This document shows positions 7,699 to 16,645 of a DNA stretch of 64,000 nucleotides, one piece after another. The translations under genes were made by a program, and so were the position numbers. The notes below the pieces were generated by a model that worked only from the letters and a program-made list of their open reading frames with translations, had not been told where the DNA came from and made no database searches. This stretch comes from Rhizobacter sp. (GTDB lineage: Bacteria; Pseudomonadota; Gammaproteobacteria; Burkholderiales; Burkholderiaceae_C). The stretch lies in assembly GCA_019635355.1 (NCBI GenBank), contig JAHBZQ010000001.1, forward strand, positions 558,001 to 622,000, read 5' to 3'. The stretch's first letter is position 1. Each line of letters begins with the position of its first letter.

Positions 7699-10497
7699 AT
7701 GTTCACAAGAACCAAGATCTGCTCGGCGGTGTTGGCCGCCCTTGGCAGCGTGCTGGCTGTCGGGCCAGTGTTCGCCCAGCCGCAACTGGAGCGCGTCGAG
7801 ATCACCGGCTCGGCGATCCGCCGCATCGATGCGGAGTCGGCGCTGCCGGTGCAGGTCATCAAGAAGGAAGACATCGCCCGCAGCGGCGCCACCTCGGTGA
7901 CCGACCTGCTGCAGCGGCTCAACTACGTGCAAGGCTCGTTCAACGAGTCGGCCGGGGTGGGCGGTGGGGCAGGGGGCATCACCACCGTGTCGCTGCACAA
8001 CCTGGGCGACACGCGCACGCTCGTCCTGCTGAACGGCCACCGTATGGCGCAGTTCGGCGGGCAGACGCTCACCGGCTTTGCCGCCGCGATGGACCTCAAC
8101 GCGCTGCCGGTGGCCGCCATCGAGCGCATCGAGATCCTGACCGACGGCGCCTCGGCGCTCTATGGCGCCGACGCCATCGCCGGTGTCGTCAACTTCATCA
8201 CCCGCCGCAACACCGATGAGGGCGACGTTTCGGTGGGCCTTTCGTTCCCACGTGGCGGTGCGCGCGAGAAGCGCGTGAGCGCGACCAAGGGCTTCGGCTC
8301 GCTGGAGAAAGACGGCTTCAACGTGATGCTGTCGCTGTCGCACGACGAGCGCACCCGGCTCGACTCGGTGAAGCGCGACTTCGGCAACTCGGCCGAGGTG
8401 CGCTTTGGCTACGGCGGCAAGAACTACCGCGTGCAGCAGGTGACGGCGGCGGCCATTCCCGCCAACGCGTACCACGACAACGGCACCCCGGCCGACGACA
8501 GCGACGACTACCTCTTCAACCCGTACTACGTGGCCAACGGCCGCTGCCCCGACAAGACCTTCCTCGTCAGCGACTTCGGCGACTACTGCGCCTTCAACTT
8601 CGTCGGCGAGCTCGAGGTCTACCCGGCCCGCAAGCGCAGCAGCGTGCTCGGCTCGGTCAACTTCAAGGTCGGTGACCAGACGCCCTACGTCGACTGGCTG
8701 TATTCCGAATCGCGCATGAATTCGCGCATCGCCCCCGTGCCCGGGACGATCTCCATTCCTGCCGGCAGCCCCTTGCACAACACCTACCTGCTGCCCAACG
8801 GCGTGGTGGGCGACAGCGAGGCCTACTACCGCATCTTCGACCTCGGCAACCGCACCTACGAAGACAAGGCGAAGTTCCTCGACTTCTCGGCCGGCTCGCG
8901 CGGCCAGCTGATGGGCTGGGACTACAACGCCTTCTATGCGCATTCGCAGAGCGAGTCGGTGCAGAACATCGCCGGGCTGCCGGGCGCGCTGGCCGTCTCG
9001 CGGGTGGCCAACAGCGGCCTGCTCGACCCCTTCGTCGGCCCGGGGCAGCAGTCGCCTGCCGGCATGGCGGCGCTCAACTCGATCAACTACAAGGGCTACT
9101 GGGATGGCGGCATCTCCAAGCTCGACTCCATCGGCGTGCGCGCGTCGAGCGAGCTGATGGCCCTGCCGGCCGGCCCGCTGATGCTCGGTGCGGGCATCGG
9201 TTTCCAGCGCGAGTCGTTCGCGTCGCGCCCCAGCCTCTACGCGCAGGGCCGCCTGGCCGACCCGGTGGCTGGCACGCTGTGCGACCCGTCGGCGCCCTCG
9301 GGCGACCCGCTCGAGTGCGACCAGCGCTTCGGCGACGCGGCGCAGTCGATTCCGTATTCGTCTTCGCGCAACAGCTATGGCGCCTTCGGCGAGCTGATCG
9401 TGCCGGCTGCCAAGGGGCTCGAGTTCATCACCTCGCTGCGCCACGACCGCTACGAAGACTTCGGCAAGGCGACCACCGCCAAGGCGGGCTTCCGCTGGCA
9501 GCCCAGCCGCGAGGTGATGGTGCGCGGCTCGGTCGGCACCGGCTTCCGGGCTCCGACGGTGCCGCAGATGAAGGCGCCGAGCCAGAACTACGGCGTGACC
9601 TTCGACGACTACACCTGCAGCCCCGAGCTGCTGGCCATCGCCACGTCACTGGGCGCCACCTGCCGGCCGGGCACCTCGCAATACGACGTGGTCGCGGCGG
9701 GCAACACCGAGCTCAAGCCCGAGAAATCGCGCCAGCGCTCGATCGGCATCCGCTTCGAGCCGGGGCGCGATGTCTCGCTGGGCACCGACCTCTGGTACGT
9801 GCGCGTCAAGAACACCATCGGCCAGCTCACCGAGCAGGAGGTCTTCGCCAACCCCGACCTCTACGGCAACTCGTGGACGACCCGCACCGAGACCGGCACC
9901 GGCAACGTGTACGTGGCCTTCCTCGCCGACAACAAGAACCTCGGCACCGACAGCCTGACCGGCCTCGATGTCGACGCCACCGGCCGGGTGCGCCTGCCCT
10001 TCGCGTCACTTACCTCGCGCTTTGCGCTCACCTACATGATCCGCGAGCAGCGCCAGCTCACGCCCACCGGCCGCAAGTATTCGGCCATCGGCGGCGGCGA
10101 CGAGGCGCTCGGCGTCGTCACCTTCCGCTGGCTGGGCAGCTGGGCCAACACCTTCCAGCACGGTAACTGGGCTCACACCTTCACCACCAACTTCCGCTCG
10201 GGCTATCTCGATGCCACGAGCACGGTGGAAGAACTCGACGCCTCGGGCAACCCGACCGGCAACTACGAAGACATCCGCCTGCCGGTGAAGCGCCACTTCA
10301 CGCTCGACTGGCAGACGCAGTGGAACCCACGCAAGGATTTCCTGGTCACCGTGGGCCTGTTGAACGTGTTCGACACCAAGCCGCCGCTGTCGATCTCGTC
10401 GGGTGGTGGCAACCGCGGCCAGCAGTTCGGTTATGACGACCGCTATTACTCGTCGGTCGGCCGCACCGCCTATGTGAACGCGTCGTACAAGTTCTGA
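7699..10497 (+). CDS. TonB-dependent outer-membrane receptor
   Basis: A 932-residue outer-membrane receptor that imports a ligand using energy relayed by TonB. It has a signal peptide (MFTRTKICSAVLAALGSVLA, cleaved near VFAQ), a TonB-box-like LERVEITGS segment at the mature N-terminus, a plug domain (LPVQVIKKEDIARSG, then ERIEILTDGASALYGADAIAGVVN), and a beta barrel with the FRAPT segment, ending in an aromatic residue (YVNASYKF). No STN signalling domain is present, so it is probably not a transducer for an anti-sigma factor. AGGAG lies 7 bases before ATG. Its stop overlaps the tonB start (TGATG), so the receptor is cotranscribed with its own energising complex. The ligand is unknown. Confidence 0.93.
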   Translation: MFTRTKICSAVLAALGSVLAVGPVFAQPQLERVEITGSAIRRIDAESALPVQVIKKEDIARSGATSVTDLLQRLNYVQGSFNESAGVGGGAGGITTVSLHNLGDTRTLVLLNGHRMAQFGGQTLTGFAAAMDLNALPVAAIERIEILTDGASALYGADAIAGVVNFITRRNTDEGDVSVGLSFPRGGAREKRVSATKGFGSLEKDGFNVMLSLSHDERTRLDSVKRDFGNSAEVRFGYGGKNYRVQQVTAAAIPANAYHDNGTPADDSDDYLFNPYYVANGRCPDKTFLVSDFGDYCAFNFVGELEVYPARKRSSVLGSVNFKVGDQTPYVDWLYSESRMNSRIAPVPGTISIPAGSPLHNTYLLPNGVVGDSEAYYRIFDLGNRTYEDKAKFLDFSAGSRGQLMGWDYNAFYAHSQSESVQNIAGLPGALAVSRVANSGLLDPFVGPGQQSPAGMAALNSINYKGYWDGGISKLDSIGVRASSELMALPAGPLMLGAGIGFQRESFASRPSLYAQGRLADPVAGTLCDPSAPSGDPLECDQRFGDAAQSIPYSSSRNSYGAFGELIVPAAKGLEFITSLRHDRYEDFGKATTAKAGFRWQPSREVMVRGSVGTGFRAPTVPQMKAPSQNYGVTFDDYTCSPELLAIATSLGATCRPGTSQYDVVAAGNTELKPEKSRQRSIGIRFEPGRDVSLGTDLWYVRVKNTIGQLTEQEVFANPDLYGNSWTTRTETGTGNVYVAFLADNKNLGTDSLTGLDVDATGRVRLPFASLTSRFALTYMIREQRQLTPTGRKYSAIGGGDEALGVVTFRWLGSWANTFQHGNWAHTFTTNFRSGYLDATSTVEELDASGNPTGNYEDIRLPVKRHFTLDWQTQWNPRKDFLVTVGLLNVFDTKPPLSISSGGGNRGQQFGYDDRYYSSVGRTAYVNASYKF

Positions 10498-11156
10498 TGA
10501 AGGATTTTTCGAAGGGCCCTGCGGCCCGGCAGCGCCGGCTCGTCGGCATCGCGTTCGTGGCCGCGCTGCACGTGGTGCTGATCTTCGGCCTGATGACGGG
10601 GCTGTCGCGCAAGGAGATCGAGGTCGTGCGCGCGCCCATCGAGACCAAGGTGATCGAAGAGATCACCAAGCCGCCTCCGCCGCCCGAGGTGGTGCCGCCA
10701 CCCCCGCCCAAGCTCGAGGCGCCACCGCCGCCGTTCATCCCGCCGCCGGAGATCCAGGTGACGGTGCCGCCGCCTCCAGCCCCCACCATCACCGCGACAC
10801 CCACGCCGCCACCGCCTGCGCCGGTGGCGATTGCGCCGGTGGCACCCGCCCCCGTGGCCCCCGCGCCGCCTGCGCCGGTGGCGCCCTCGGTCGGCGTGAG
10901 CTGCCCGGGGTACAAGCAGATCCTGCTCGACGGCGGCTTTGCGCGCGAAGCGCGGCGTGCGCAGATCGACGCGGGCGAGGTCACGGTGTCGTTCACCATC
11001 GCCGCCAACGGGGAGGTGAAGAACCCGACCGTCGTCAAATCGACGCACCGCGCCTTCAACCGCCACAGCGTGGAGATGGTGTCGCAGTTCAAGTGCATCG
11101 GGCAGGGCCAGGAAGTGCCCGGCGTGCTGGTGACGCTCACCTTCAACTCACAGTGA
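10497..11156 (+). CDS. tonB: Energy transducer TonB
   Basis: A 219-residue TonB-family protein. A single N-terminal membrane helix (about residues 15-34, VGIAFVAALHVVLIFGLMTG) is followed by a long Pro/Val/Ala-rich periplasm-spanning region (about 55-135) and a C-terminal TonB domain with VTVSFTIAANGEVKNPTVV. It would transmit the proton motive force from ExbB/ExbD to the receptor encoded immediately upstream, whose stop codon it overlaps. The TonB C domain contains two Cys (SCPGYK and FKCIGQ), which could form a disulfide in the periplasm. Confidence 0.9.
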   Translation: MKDFSKGPAARQRRLVGIAFVAALHVVLIFGLMTGLSRKEIEVVRAPIETKVIEEITKPPPPPEVVPPPPPKLEAPPPPFIPPPEIQVTVPPPPAPTITATPTPPPPAPVAIAPVAPAPVAPAPPAPVAPSVGVSCPGYKQILLDGGFAREARRAQIDAGEVTVSFTIAANGEVKNPTVVKSTHRAFNRHSVEMVSQFKCIGQGQEVPGVLVTLTFNSQ

Positions 11157-11185
11157 TTTTTCTTTCGCCGCAGATCGGAACCACG

Positions 11186-11995
11186 ATGTCCATTCTTCAG
11201 AAACTCCACTCGCTCGCGGCCGGTTTGCTGCTCGCCGCAACCCTTGCCGCCGCGCCTGCGCACGCCCAGGCGCCGGCTTCTGCGCCCGTGGCGGCCTCGG
11301 TGGCGGCGCCCGCCGTCAGCAAGGAAAGCGTCGAGAACCCCTACGACCTCAAGCACATGCTGATGCAGGGCGACAAGGTCACGCTGCTGACCTTCGGCCT
11401 CCTGGTGCTGATGAGCCTGGCGAGCTGGTACATCCTCGTGACCAAGCTGATCGAGGGCGCGAAGCTCGCCTCCGAAGCGAAGCACGCCCGCGCGAACTTC
11501 TTCAAGTCGGCCACGCTCGCCGATGGCTTGAAGACGCTGAAGCCCGACGGCGTGTTCCAGTTCATCGCCGCGAGCGGCATCGAGGCGGGCCGCGACCATT
11601 CCGGCGAACTCACCGCCAACATCGACCGCAACACCTGGATCGGCATGAGCGTGCAGCGCGCCGTCGACACGGTGCACAGCCGCCTGCAAGATGGCTTGGC
11701 CGTGCTCGCCACAGTGGGCTCGACCGCGCCCTTCATCGGCCTCTTCGGCACGGTATGGGGCATCCTCAACGCGCTCACCGCCATCGGCATCGCCGGCCAG
11801 GCGTCCATTGACAAAGTGGCCGGCCCCGTGGGCGAGGCGCTCATCATGACGGCCATCGGCCTCGCGGTCGCCGTGCCGGCGGTGCTGGGCTACAACTGGC
11901 TGGTGCGCCGCAACAAGGTGGCGATGGAGTCGGTGCGCGGCTTCGGCGCCGACCTGCACGGCGTGCTGCTCGGCAGCCGCGCCGCGGCACGCTGA
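11186..11995 (+). CDS. exbB: ExbB-type proton channel protein (MotA/TolQ/ExbB family)
   Basis: A 269-residue inner-membrane protein of the TonB energising complex. It begins with a signal-peptide-like segment ending AAPAHAQ and an Ala-rich periplasmic stretch, then the three-helix TolQ/ExbB core, with the conserved GLFGTVWGILNALTAIG segment near residue 188 and a last helix around EALIMTAIGLAVAVPAVLGYN. I use ATG 11186, the Met that begins the signal-like segment; upstream extension would run through the tonB 3' end. It follows tonB by 29 bases and precedes two exbD genes. Confidence 0.9.
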   Translation: MSILQKLHSLAAGLLLAATLAAAPAHAQAPASAPVAASVAAPAVSKESVENPYDLKHMLMQGDKVTLLTFGLLVLMSLASWYILVTKLIEGAKLASEAKHARANFFKSATLADGLKTLKPDGVFQFIAASGIEAGRDHSGELTANIDRNTWIGMSVQRAVDTVHSRLQDGLAVLATVGSTAPFIGLFGTVWGILNALTAIGIAGQASIDKVAGPVGEALIMTAIGLAVAVPAVLGYNWLVRRNKVAMESVRGFGADLHGVLLGSRAAAR

Positions 11996-12016
11996 TCGAC
12001 GTCAGGAGGCCATGCG

Positions 12017-12445
12017 ATGGCGATGAATGTCGGTGCCGGCGACGGCGACGAAGACGAGGTGCTGTCGAGCATCAACACCACGCCGCTCGTCGACGTGATG
12101 CTGGTGCTGCTCATCATCTTCCTCATCACCGTGCCGGTGGTGACGCAGAACGCCGCTGTCTCGCTGCCGAAGGAAACCAACCTCGCGCGCCAGACCAAGC
12201 CTGAGAACATCGAGATCTCGGTCACGAAGGACGGCGACGTGTACTGGAACGCCGTGCCGGTGGCCGACAACGAGGCGCTCGTGGCGCGGCTGAAGAAGGT
12301 GGCCGTGATGGTGCCGCAGCCCGAGGTGCACATCCGTGGCGACGAGAAGTCGCGCTACGAGTCGGTGGGGCGCGTGGTGTTTGCCTGCCAGCGGGCGGGC
12401 ATCCAGAAGGTGAGCTTCGTCACCGAGCCGCCGCCCCGTGGCTGA
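12017..12445 (+). CDS. exbD: Biopolymer transport protein ExbD (first copy)
   Basis: A 142-residue ExbD/TolR protein with one membrane helix near the N-terminus (INTTPLVDVMLVLLIIFLIT). The conserved membrane Asp (PLVDVM) takes part in proton transfer through the ExbB/ExbD channel. A short periplasmic domain follows. A strong AGGAGG ribosome-binding site lies about 8 bases upstream. Followed 12 bases later by a second exbD. Confidence 0.92.
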   Translation: MAMNVGAGDGDEDEVLSSINTTPLVDVMLVLLIIFLITVPVVTQNAAVSLPKETNLARQTKPENIEISVTKDGDVYWNAVPVADNEALVARLKKVAVMVPQPEVHIRGDEKSRYESVGRVVFACQRAGIQKVSFVTEPPPRG

Positions 12446-12457
12446 AGGAGGAACGAC

Positions 12458-12889
12458 ATGGCGATGAACCTCGGCCCGGGCAGCGCCCGCGACAACGAGC
12501 CCGACGTGATGGTCGAGATGAACACCACGCCGCTGATCGACGTGATGCTGGTGCTGCTCATCATGCTGATCATCACCATCCCGATCCAGCTGCATTCGGT
12601 CAACCTCAACATGCCCACCGGCACGCCGCCGCCGAGCGCACCGCCGCAGGTCGTCACCATCGACGTCGACTTCGACGGCACGGTGTTCTGGAACGGCGAG
12701 GCGCTGCCCGACCGGACCGCGCTCGACGCGCGGCTGTCGGCCACCGCCGCGCTGCCCGACCAGCCCGAGGTGCACCTGCGGCCCAACAAGCTCGTCGAAT
12801 ACAAGGACGTGGCGGCGGTGCTGGCGAGCGCGCAGCGCCTGGGCGTCACCAAGCTTGGCATCGTGGGCAACGAGCAGTTCGTGAAGTGA
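12458..12889 (+). CDS. Biopolymer transport protein ExbD (second copy)
   Basis: A 143-residue ExbD/TolR paralogue of the preceding gene, with the same architecture (MNTTPLIDVMLVLLIMLIIT helix with the conserved Asp). The periplasmic domain differs clearly from copy one, so the pair is an old duplication. Preceded by AAGGAGG. Operons with one exbB and two exbD genes are known, for example in Xanthomonas, where the second ExbD has a specialised role; whether that applies here is inference. Confidence 0.92.
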   Translation: MAMNLGPGSARDNEPDVMVEMNTTPLIDVMLVLLIMLIITIPIQLHSVNLNMPTGTPPPSAPPQVVTIDVDFDGTVFWNGEALPDRTALDARLSATAALPDQPEVHLRPNKLVEYKDVAAVLASAQRLGVTKLGIVGNEQFVK

Positions 12890-12894
12890 CACGC

Positions 12895-14106
12895 ATGCAG
12901 ACGATTCGACTCGCACTGGCTTCCCTCGCATTGCTGGCCAGCCTCGCCCACGCGCAGGAGGCGCTTCGCCCCGAGGTGGGCAAGCCGCTGCAGGCCGCGC
13001 AAGAGCTCATCAAGGCGCAGAAGTACAAGGAAGCGCTGGCCAAGGTGCGCGATGCCGAGGCGGTGCCCAACAAGACGGCCGGCGAGAGCTACATGGTCGA
13101 GCGCATGCGCATCGCGGCGGCCTCGGGCGCAGGCGGCGCGGAGCTGGCGGCCCGCTCGTTCGAGGCGCTGAAGGCGAGCGGCAAGCTGCCCGCGGCCGAG
13201 CAGCTGCGCATGCTCGAGTCACTGGCCGGCAGCTTCTACCGCGCGAAGGACTACGCCAAGACCATCGCCTGGGGCAAGCGCTACCTGGCCGAGGGCGGCA
13301 GCAACACGCAGATCCGCACGCTGGTGATCCAGTCACAGTACCTGGCGGGCGACTACGCCGGTGCGGCGAAGGAGCTGGTGGTCGAGGTGCAGGCCGACGA
13401 CAAGGCCGGCCGCGCCACGCCGGAAGACCGCCTCACGCTGCTGCTGAACGCGGCGCAGCGCGCCAACGATGCCTCGGCGCAGATGCTGGCGATGGAGCAC
13501 CTCGTCATGCACCACCCGAAGAAGCCGTACTGGAGCGACATGCTCGCGCGCCTGCAGCGCAAGCCCGGCTTCAGCGACCGGCTGGTGCTCGACACCTACC
13601 GCCTGATGCTCGCCACCGGGAGCATGCGCAACGCCAACGACTACATGGAAATGGCGCAGCTCGCGGTGCAGGCGGGCTTGCCGGGCGAAGGGCAGCAGGT
13701 GGTCGACAAGGGTTTTGCGGCGGGCGTGCTCGGCACCGGCACGCCGGCCGAGGCCGACCGGCACCGCCGCCTGAAGGAACTTGTGGCCAAGCGTGCCGCC
13801 GAAGAGAAGCAGGGCCTGGCAGCACGCGAGGCCCAGGCCGCGTCAGCACGGGGAGGCGACGAGCTCGTCAACCTCGGCTTCTCAGAGACCTTTCTCGGCG
13901 AGCCGAAGAAGGGCCTTGCGCTGATGGAGCAGGGCATCGCCAAGGGTGGCCTCAAGCGGGTCCACGACGCGAAGCTGCACCTCGGCATTGCCTACCTTGC
14001 GGCGGGCGACCCCGCCAAGGCGCAGGCGGTGCTCAAGACGGTGGCCGGTCAGGACGGCACCGCCGACCTGGCGCGGCTCTGGGGCATCGTCGCGCGCCAG
14101 AAGTAG
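12895..14106 (+). CDS. Periplasmic TPR-repeat protein of the TonB/ExbBD operon
   Basis: A 403-residue protein with a signal peptide (MQTIRLALASLALLASLAHA, cleaved before QE) followed by alpha-helical TPR-like repeats, e.g. AQELIKAQKYKEALAKVRDA near the N-terminus and HLGIAYLAAGDPAKAQAVLK near the C-terminus. ATG 12895 starts directly at the signal peptide; a GTG nine bases earlier overlaps the exbD stop. TPR proteins are recurrent last genes of tonB-exbB-exbD-exbD operons in betaproteobacteria. A role in assembling or modulating the receptor/TonB complex is plausible but not shown by sequence. Confidence 0.8.
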   Translation: MQTIRLALASLALLASLAHAQEALRPEVGKPLQAAQELIKAQKYKEALAKVRDAEAVPNKTAGESYMVERMRIAAASGAGGAELAARSFEALKASGKLPAAEQLRMLESLAGSFYRAKDYAKTIAWGKRYLAEGGSNTQIRTLVIQSQYLAGDYAGAAKELVVEVQADDKAGRATPEDRLTLLLNAAQRANDASAQMLAMEHLVMHHPKKPYWSDMLARLQRKPGFSDRLVLDTYRLMLATGSMRNANDYMEMAQLAVQAGLPGEGQQVVDKGFAAGVLGTGTPAEADRHRRLKELVAKRAAEEKQGLAAREAQAASARGGDELVNLGFSETFLGEPKKGLALMEQGIAKGGLKRVHDAKLHLGIAYLAAGDPAKAQAVLKTVAGQDGTADLARLWGIVARQK

Positions 14107-14109
14107 CGC

Positions 14110-14868
14110 TCAGCGCGGCGCTAGGCGGATCGCGCCGTCGAGGCGGATCACCTCGCCGTTGAGCATGTCGTTGGTGATGATCTGGTGCACGAGCTTGGCG
14201 TAGTCGGCCGGGGTGCCCAGGCGGCTCGGGAAGGGCACGCCGGCAGCCAGAGAGTCCTGCACCTCCTGCGGCATCGAGAACAGCATCGGCGTGCCGAAGA
14301 TGCCGGGGGCGATGGTCATGTTGCGGATGCCGTTGCGGGCGAGGTCGCGCGCGATGGGCAGCGTCATGCCGACCACGCCGCCCTTGGAGGCGGAGTACGC
14401 GGCCTGGCCGATCTGGCCGTCGTAGGCGGCGACGCTGGCGGTGGAGATCAGCACGCCCCGCTCGCCGGTCGCTTCAGGCTCGTTCTTGCACATCGCCTCG
14501 GCCGCGAGGCGGATCATGTTGAAGCTGCCGATCAGGTTGACCGTGACCACCTTGCTGAAAAGCGCGAGCGGGTGGGCGCCTTCCTTGCCCACCGTCTTCA
14601 CGGCGGGGGCAATGCCGGCGCAGTTGACGAGGCCCATCAACTTGCCCATGGAGACGGCCGCGGCCACGGCGGCTTGGCCGTCGGCCTCCTGGCTCACGTC
14701 GCAGCGCACGAAGCGGCCGCCCAATTCCTTGGCGATGGCTTCTCCACGCTCTGCTTGCAGGTCGGCGATGAGCACTTGGCCGCCGTTGGCCGCGAGCATG
14801 CGCGCCGTGCCTTCGCCCAGGCCCGATGCGCCGCCAGTGACGATGAAGACTTTGCCTGCGATGTCCAT
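14110..14868 (-). CDS. SDR-family 3-hydroxyacyl-CoA dehydrogenase-like protein
   Basis: A 252-residue short-chain dehydrogenase resembling type 2 3-hydroxyacyl-CoA dehydrogenases (HSD17B10-like), which oxidise 3-hydroxyacyl-CoA with NAD+. The Rossmann motif TGGASGLGEG is at residues 11-20, an acidic LIADL after strand 2 favours NAD, NCAG is the family NNAG motif, and the active site has Ser (STASVAAYDG) plus YSASK. The start is the ATG at 14868, preceded by AAGGAG; a longer frame to 15042 would cross the adk terminator. It lies on the minus strand downstream of adk, convergent with the TPR gene (3-base gap). The substrate is inferred from family only. Confidence 0.85.
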   Translation of the reverse strand: MDIAGKVFIVTGGASGLGEGTARMLAANGGQVLIADLQAERGEAIAKELGGRFVRCDVSQEADGQAAVAAAVSMGKLMGLVNCAGIAPAVKTVGKEGAHPLALFSKVVTVNLIGSFNMIRLAAEAMCKNEPEATGERGVLISTASVAAYDGQIGQAAYSASKGGVVGMTLPIARDLARNGIRNMTIAPGIFGTPMLFSMPQEVQDSLAAGVPFPSRLGTPADYAKLVHQIITNDMLNGEVIRLDGAIRLAPR

Positions 14869-14894
14869 GAATTGCTCCTTGTGAGTGCTGGATG

Positions 14895-14918
14895 AAAAAA
14901 GCCGCTCGGTGGAGCGGC
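14895..14918 (-). terminator. Rho-independent terminator downstream of adk
   Basis: Reading the minus strand, GCCGCTC-CACC-GAGCGGC is followed by six T (complement of the A-run at 14895-14900). It sits 22 bases beyond the adk stop and 27 bases before the SDR start, so the SDR gene probably has read-through or its own promoter. Confidence 0.85.
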
Positions 14919-14939
14919 TTTCGGTTGGTGGCGTGCGGT

Positions 14940-15593
14940 TCAGCTCAGGGCCTGCAGGGCCCGTGCGGTGATTTCGTCGACCGTGCCGGTGCCTGAAATC
15001 TTGCGGTACTTCGGGGCGCTGGCGTCGCCGTTGGCGGCCCACTTGGCGTAGTAGTCGACCAGGGGGCGGGTCTGGCTCTGGTAGACCTCGAGGCGCTTCT
15101 TGACGGTCTCTTCCTTGTCGTCTTCGCGCTGCACGAGGTCTTCACCGGTCACGTCGTCCTTGCCGGCGACCTTGGGCGGGTTGAACTTCACGTGGTAGGT
15201 GCGGCCCGAAGGCTGGTGCGTGCGGCGACCGCTCATGCGCTCGATGATGTCCGAGTCGGGCACGTCGATTTCGAGCACGAAGTCGAGCTTGACGCCAGCG
15301 GCCTTCATTGCGTCAGCCTGCGGAATGGTGCGGGGGAAACCGTCGAAGAGGAAGCCGTTCGCACAGTCGGGCTGCGTGATGCGTTCCTTCACGAGGCCGA
15401 TGATGATGTCGTCGCTCACGAGGGCGCCCGAGTCCATCACCTTCTTGGCGGCCAGGCCCAGCGGCGTGCCGGCCTTGACGGCAGCACGCAGCATGTCGCC
15501 GGTAGAGATCTGCGGAATGCCGAACTTCTTGCAGATGAATGTGGCCTGCGTGCCTTTCCCGGCGCCGGGTGCGCCCAGAAGGATGAGTCTCAT
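14940..15593 (-). CDS. adk: Adenylate kinase
   Basis: A 217-residue long-type adenylate kinase, converting ATP + AMP to 2 ADP. P-loop GAPGAGKGT is at residues 7-15, the AMP-binding ISTGDMLR follows, the conserved GFLFDGFPRT is in the core, and the LID domain (RRTHQPSGRTYHVKFNPPK) lacks zinc-binding Cys, as usual in proteobacteria. It is the last gene of the exbB-exbD-lpxK-trm112-kdsB-adk block, 86 bases after kdsB, and is closed by the hairpin at 14895-14918. Confidence 0.97.
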   Translation of the reverse strand: MRLILLGAPGAGKGTQATFICKKFGIPQISTGDMLRAAVKAGTPLGLAAKKVMDSGALVSDDIIIGLVKERITQPDCANGFLFDGFPRTIPQADAMKAAGVKLDFVLEIDVPDSDIIERMSGRRTHQPSGRTYHVKFNPPKVAGKDDVTGEDLVQREDDKEETVKKRLEVYQSQTRPLVDYYAKWAANGDASAPKYRKISGTGTVDEITARALQALS

Positions 15594-15679
15594 GGGTTGT
15601 CCTCTATCTCTATGTATGGAATCTTGTCAGTGCCTGCGGAGCGGTCAGGCCTCAGCTGCCAACGAGAATAGCATGGGGG

Positions 15680-16432
15680 TCATACGAGAAGCTGACGCAC
15701 ACGCGCCAGGTCTTCGGGGGTGTCGATGCCCGGGCCGGGGCGGGTGTCGCTCACGTGCACCGCGATGCGCTCGCCGTGCCACAGCACCCGCAATTGTTCG
15801 AGCGACTCGATGGCTTCGAGCGGCGAAGGCGGCAGCTGCGGGAAGCGGCGCAGGAAGCTCGCGCGGTAGCCGTAGATGCCGATGTGGCGCAGCGGCGCGG
15901 GCTGCGGGAGCTGGGTCACGCCTTGCGCGTGGCCATCGCGCCACCAGGGAATCGGGGCGCGTGAGAAGTAGAGCGCGCGCGCCGAGCCGTCGAGCACGAC
16001 TTTCACGACGTTGGGGTTGAGCAGCTCGTCGACGTGGTCGATCGCGTGGGCGGCGGTGCTCATCACGCATTCTGGCCGTGAGGCCAGCAGCGCGGCGCAG
16101 GCGTCGATCAGCGCCGGGTCGATCATCGGCTCGTCGCCTTGCACGTTGACGACCGCGTCGTTGCCGTCGAGCCCGAGCAGGGCGCAGGCCTGGGCCAGGC
16201 GATCGCTGCCGGTGGGGTGGTCGGGGTCGGTCAGCACGCAGTCGACCGCGTGGGCGCGGCAGGCCTGCACGATCTCGTCGTCGTCGGCCGCGACGACCAC
16301 ACGCGCGGCGCCGGAGAGGGCGGCCCGTTGCGCCACACGCACCACCATCGGCAGGCCTGCGAGGTCGGCCAGCACCTTGCGGGGCAGGCGGGTGGACTTG
16401 AGCCGCGCCGGCACCAGCACGGTGAACTTCAC
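15680..16432 (-). CDS. kdsB: 3-deoxy-manno-octulosonate cytidylyltransferase (CMP-KDO synthetase)
   Basis: A 250-residue enzyme that activates KDO as CMP-KDO for attachment to lipid A. Visible motifs are the nucleotide-binding PARLKSTRLPRKVL at residues 8-21, HPTGSDRLAQAC, and NVQGDEPMIDP. The start is a GTG that overlaps the Trm112 stop (GTGA), so translation is coupled. Together with lpxK and lpxH in this window it belongs to lipopolysaccharide inner-core synthesis. Confidence 0.95.
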   Translation of the reverse strand: MKFTVLVPARLKSTRLPRKVLADLAGLPMVVRVAQRAALSGAARVVVAADDDEIVQACRAHAVDCVLTDPDHPTGSDRLAQACALLGLDGNDAVVNVQGDEPMIDPALIDACAALLASRPECVMSTAAHAIDHVDELLNPNVVKVVLDGSARALYFSRAPIPWWRDGHAQGVTQLPQPAPLRHIGIYGYRASFLRRFPQLPPSPLEAIESLEQLRVLWHGERIAVHVSDTRPGPGIDTPEDLARVRQLLV

Positions 16433-16635
16433 GCGGCGGCCTCCGGCGCGGGCGCGGGGCTGTCGGTGGAGCGGGCCTCGGATTCGAGCATCACCGGGAT
16501 GCCGTCACGCACCGGGAAGGCCAGCCGGTCGGCGCGGCAGACGAGTTCGTGCTGCGCGTGGGTCGGCGGGCGCTGGTGTTCGAGGGGGCCCTTGCAGAGC
16601 GGGCATACCAGGAGCTCGAGCAGTCGAGTGTCCAT
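16429..16635 (-). CDS. Trm112-family small zinc-ribbon-like protein (YcaR type)
   Basis: A 68-residue protein with the Trm112/UPF0434 pattern MDTRLLELLVCPLCKGPL, then FPVRDGIPVML. Only the N-terminal CPLC pair and one later Cys (LVCRAD) are present, so zinc binding is uncertain. An Ala/Pro-rich tail follows. I use the ATG at 16635; upstream in-frame codons would overlap lpxK. In many proteobacteria this gene lies between lpxK and kdsB, as here; its role in that context is unknown. Confidence 0.88.
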   Translation of the reverse strand: MDTRLLELLVCPLCKGPLEHQRPPTHAQHELVCRADRLAFPVRDGIPVMLESEARSTDSPAPAPEAAA

Positions 16636-16645
16636 GTCGGGTCCT

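Noticed and set aside
14869..15042. N-terminal extension of the SDR protein to 310 residues
   Set aside because: It would read through the adk terminator hairpin and into the adk 3' end; the ATG at 14868 has an AAGGAG site and matches the family start.
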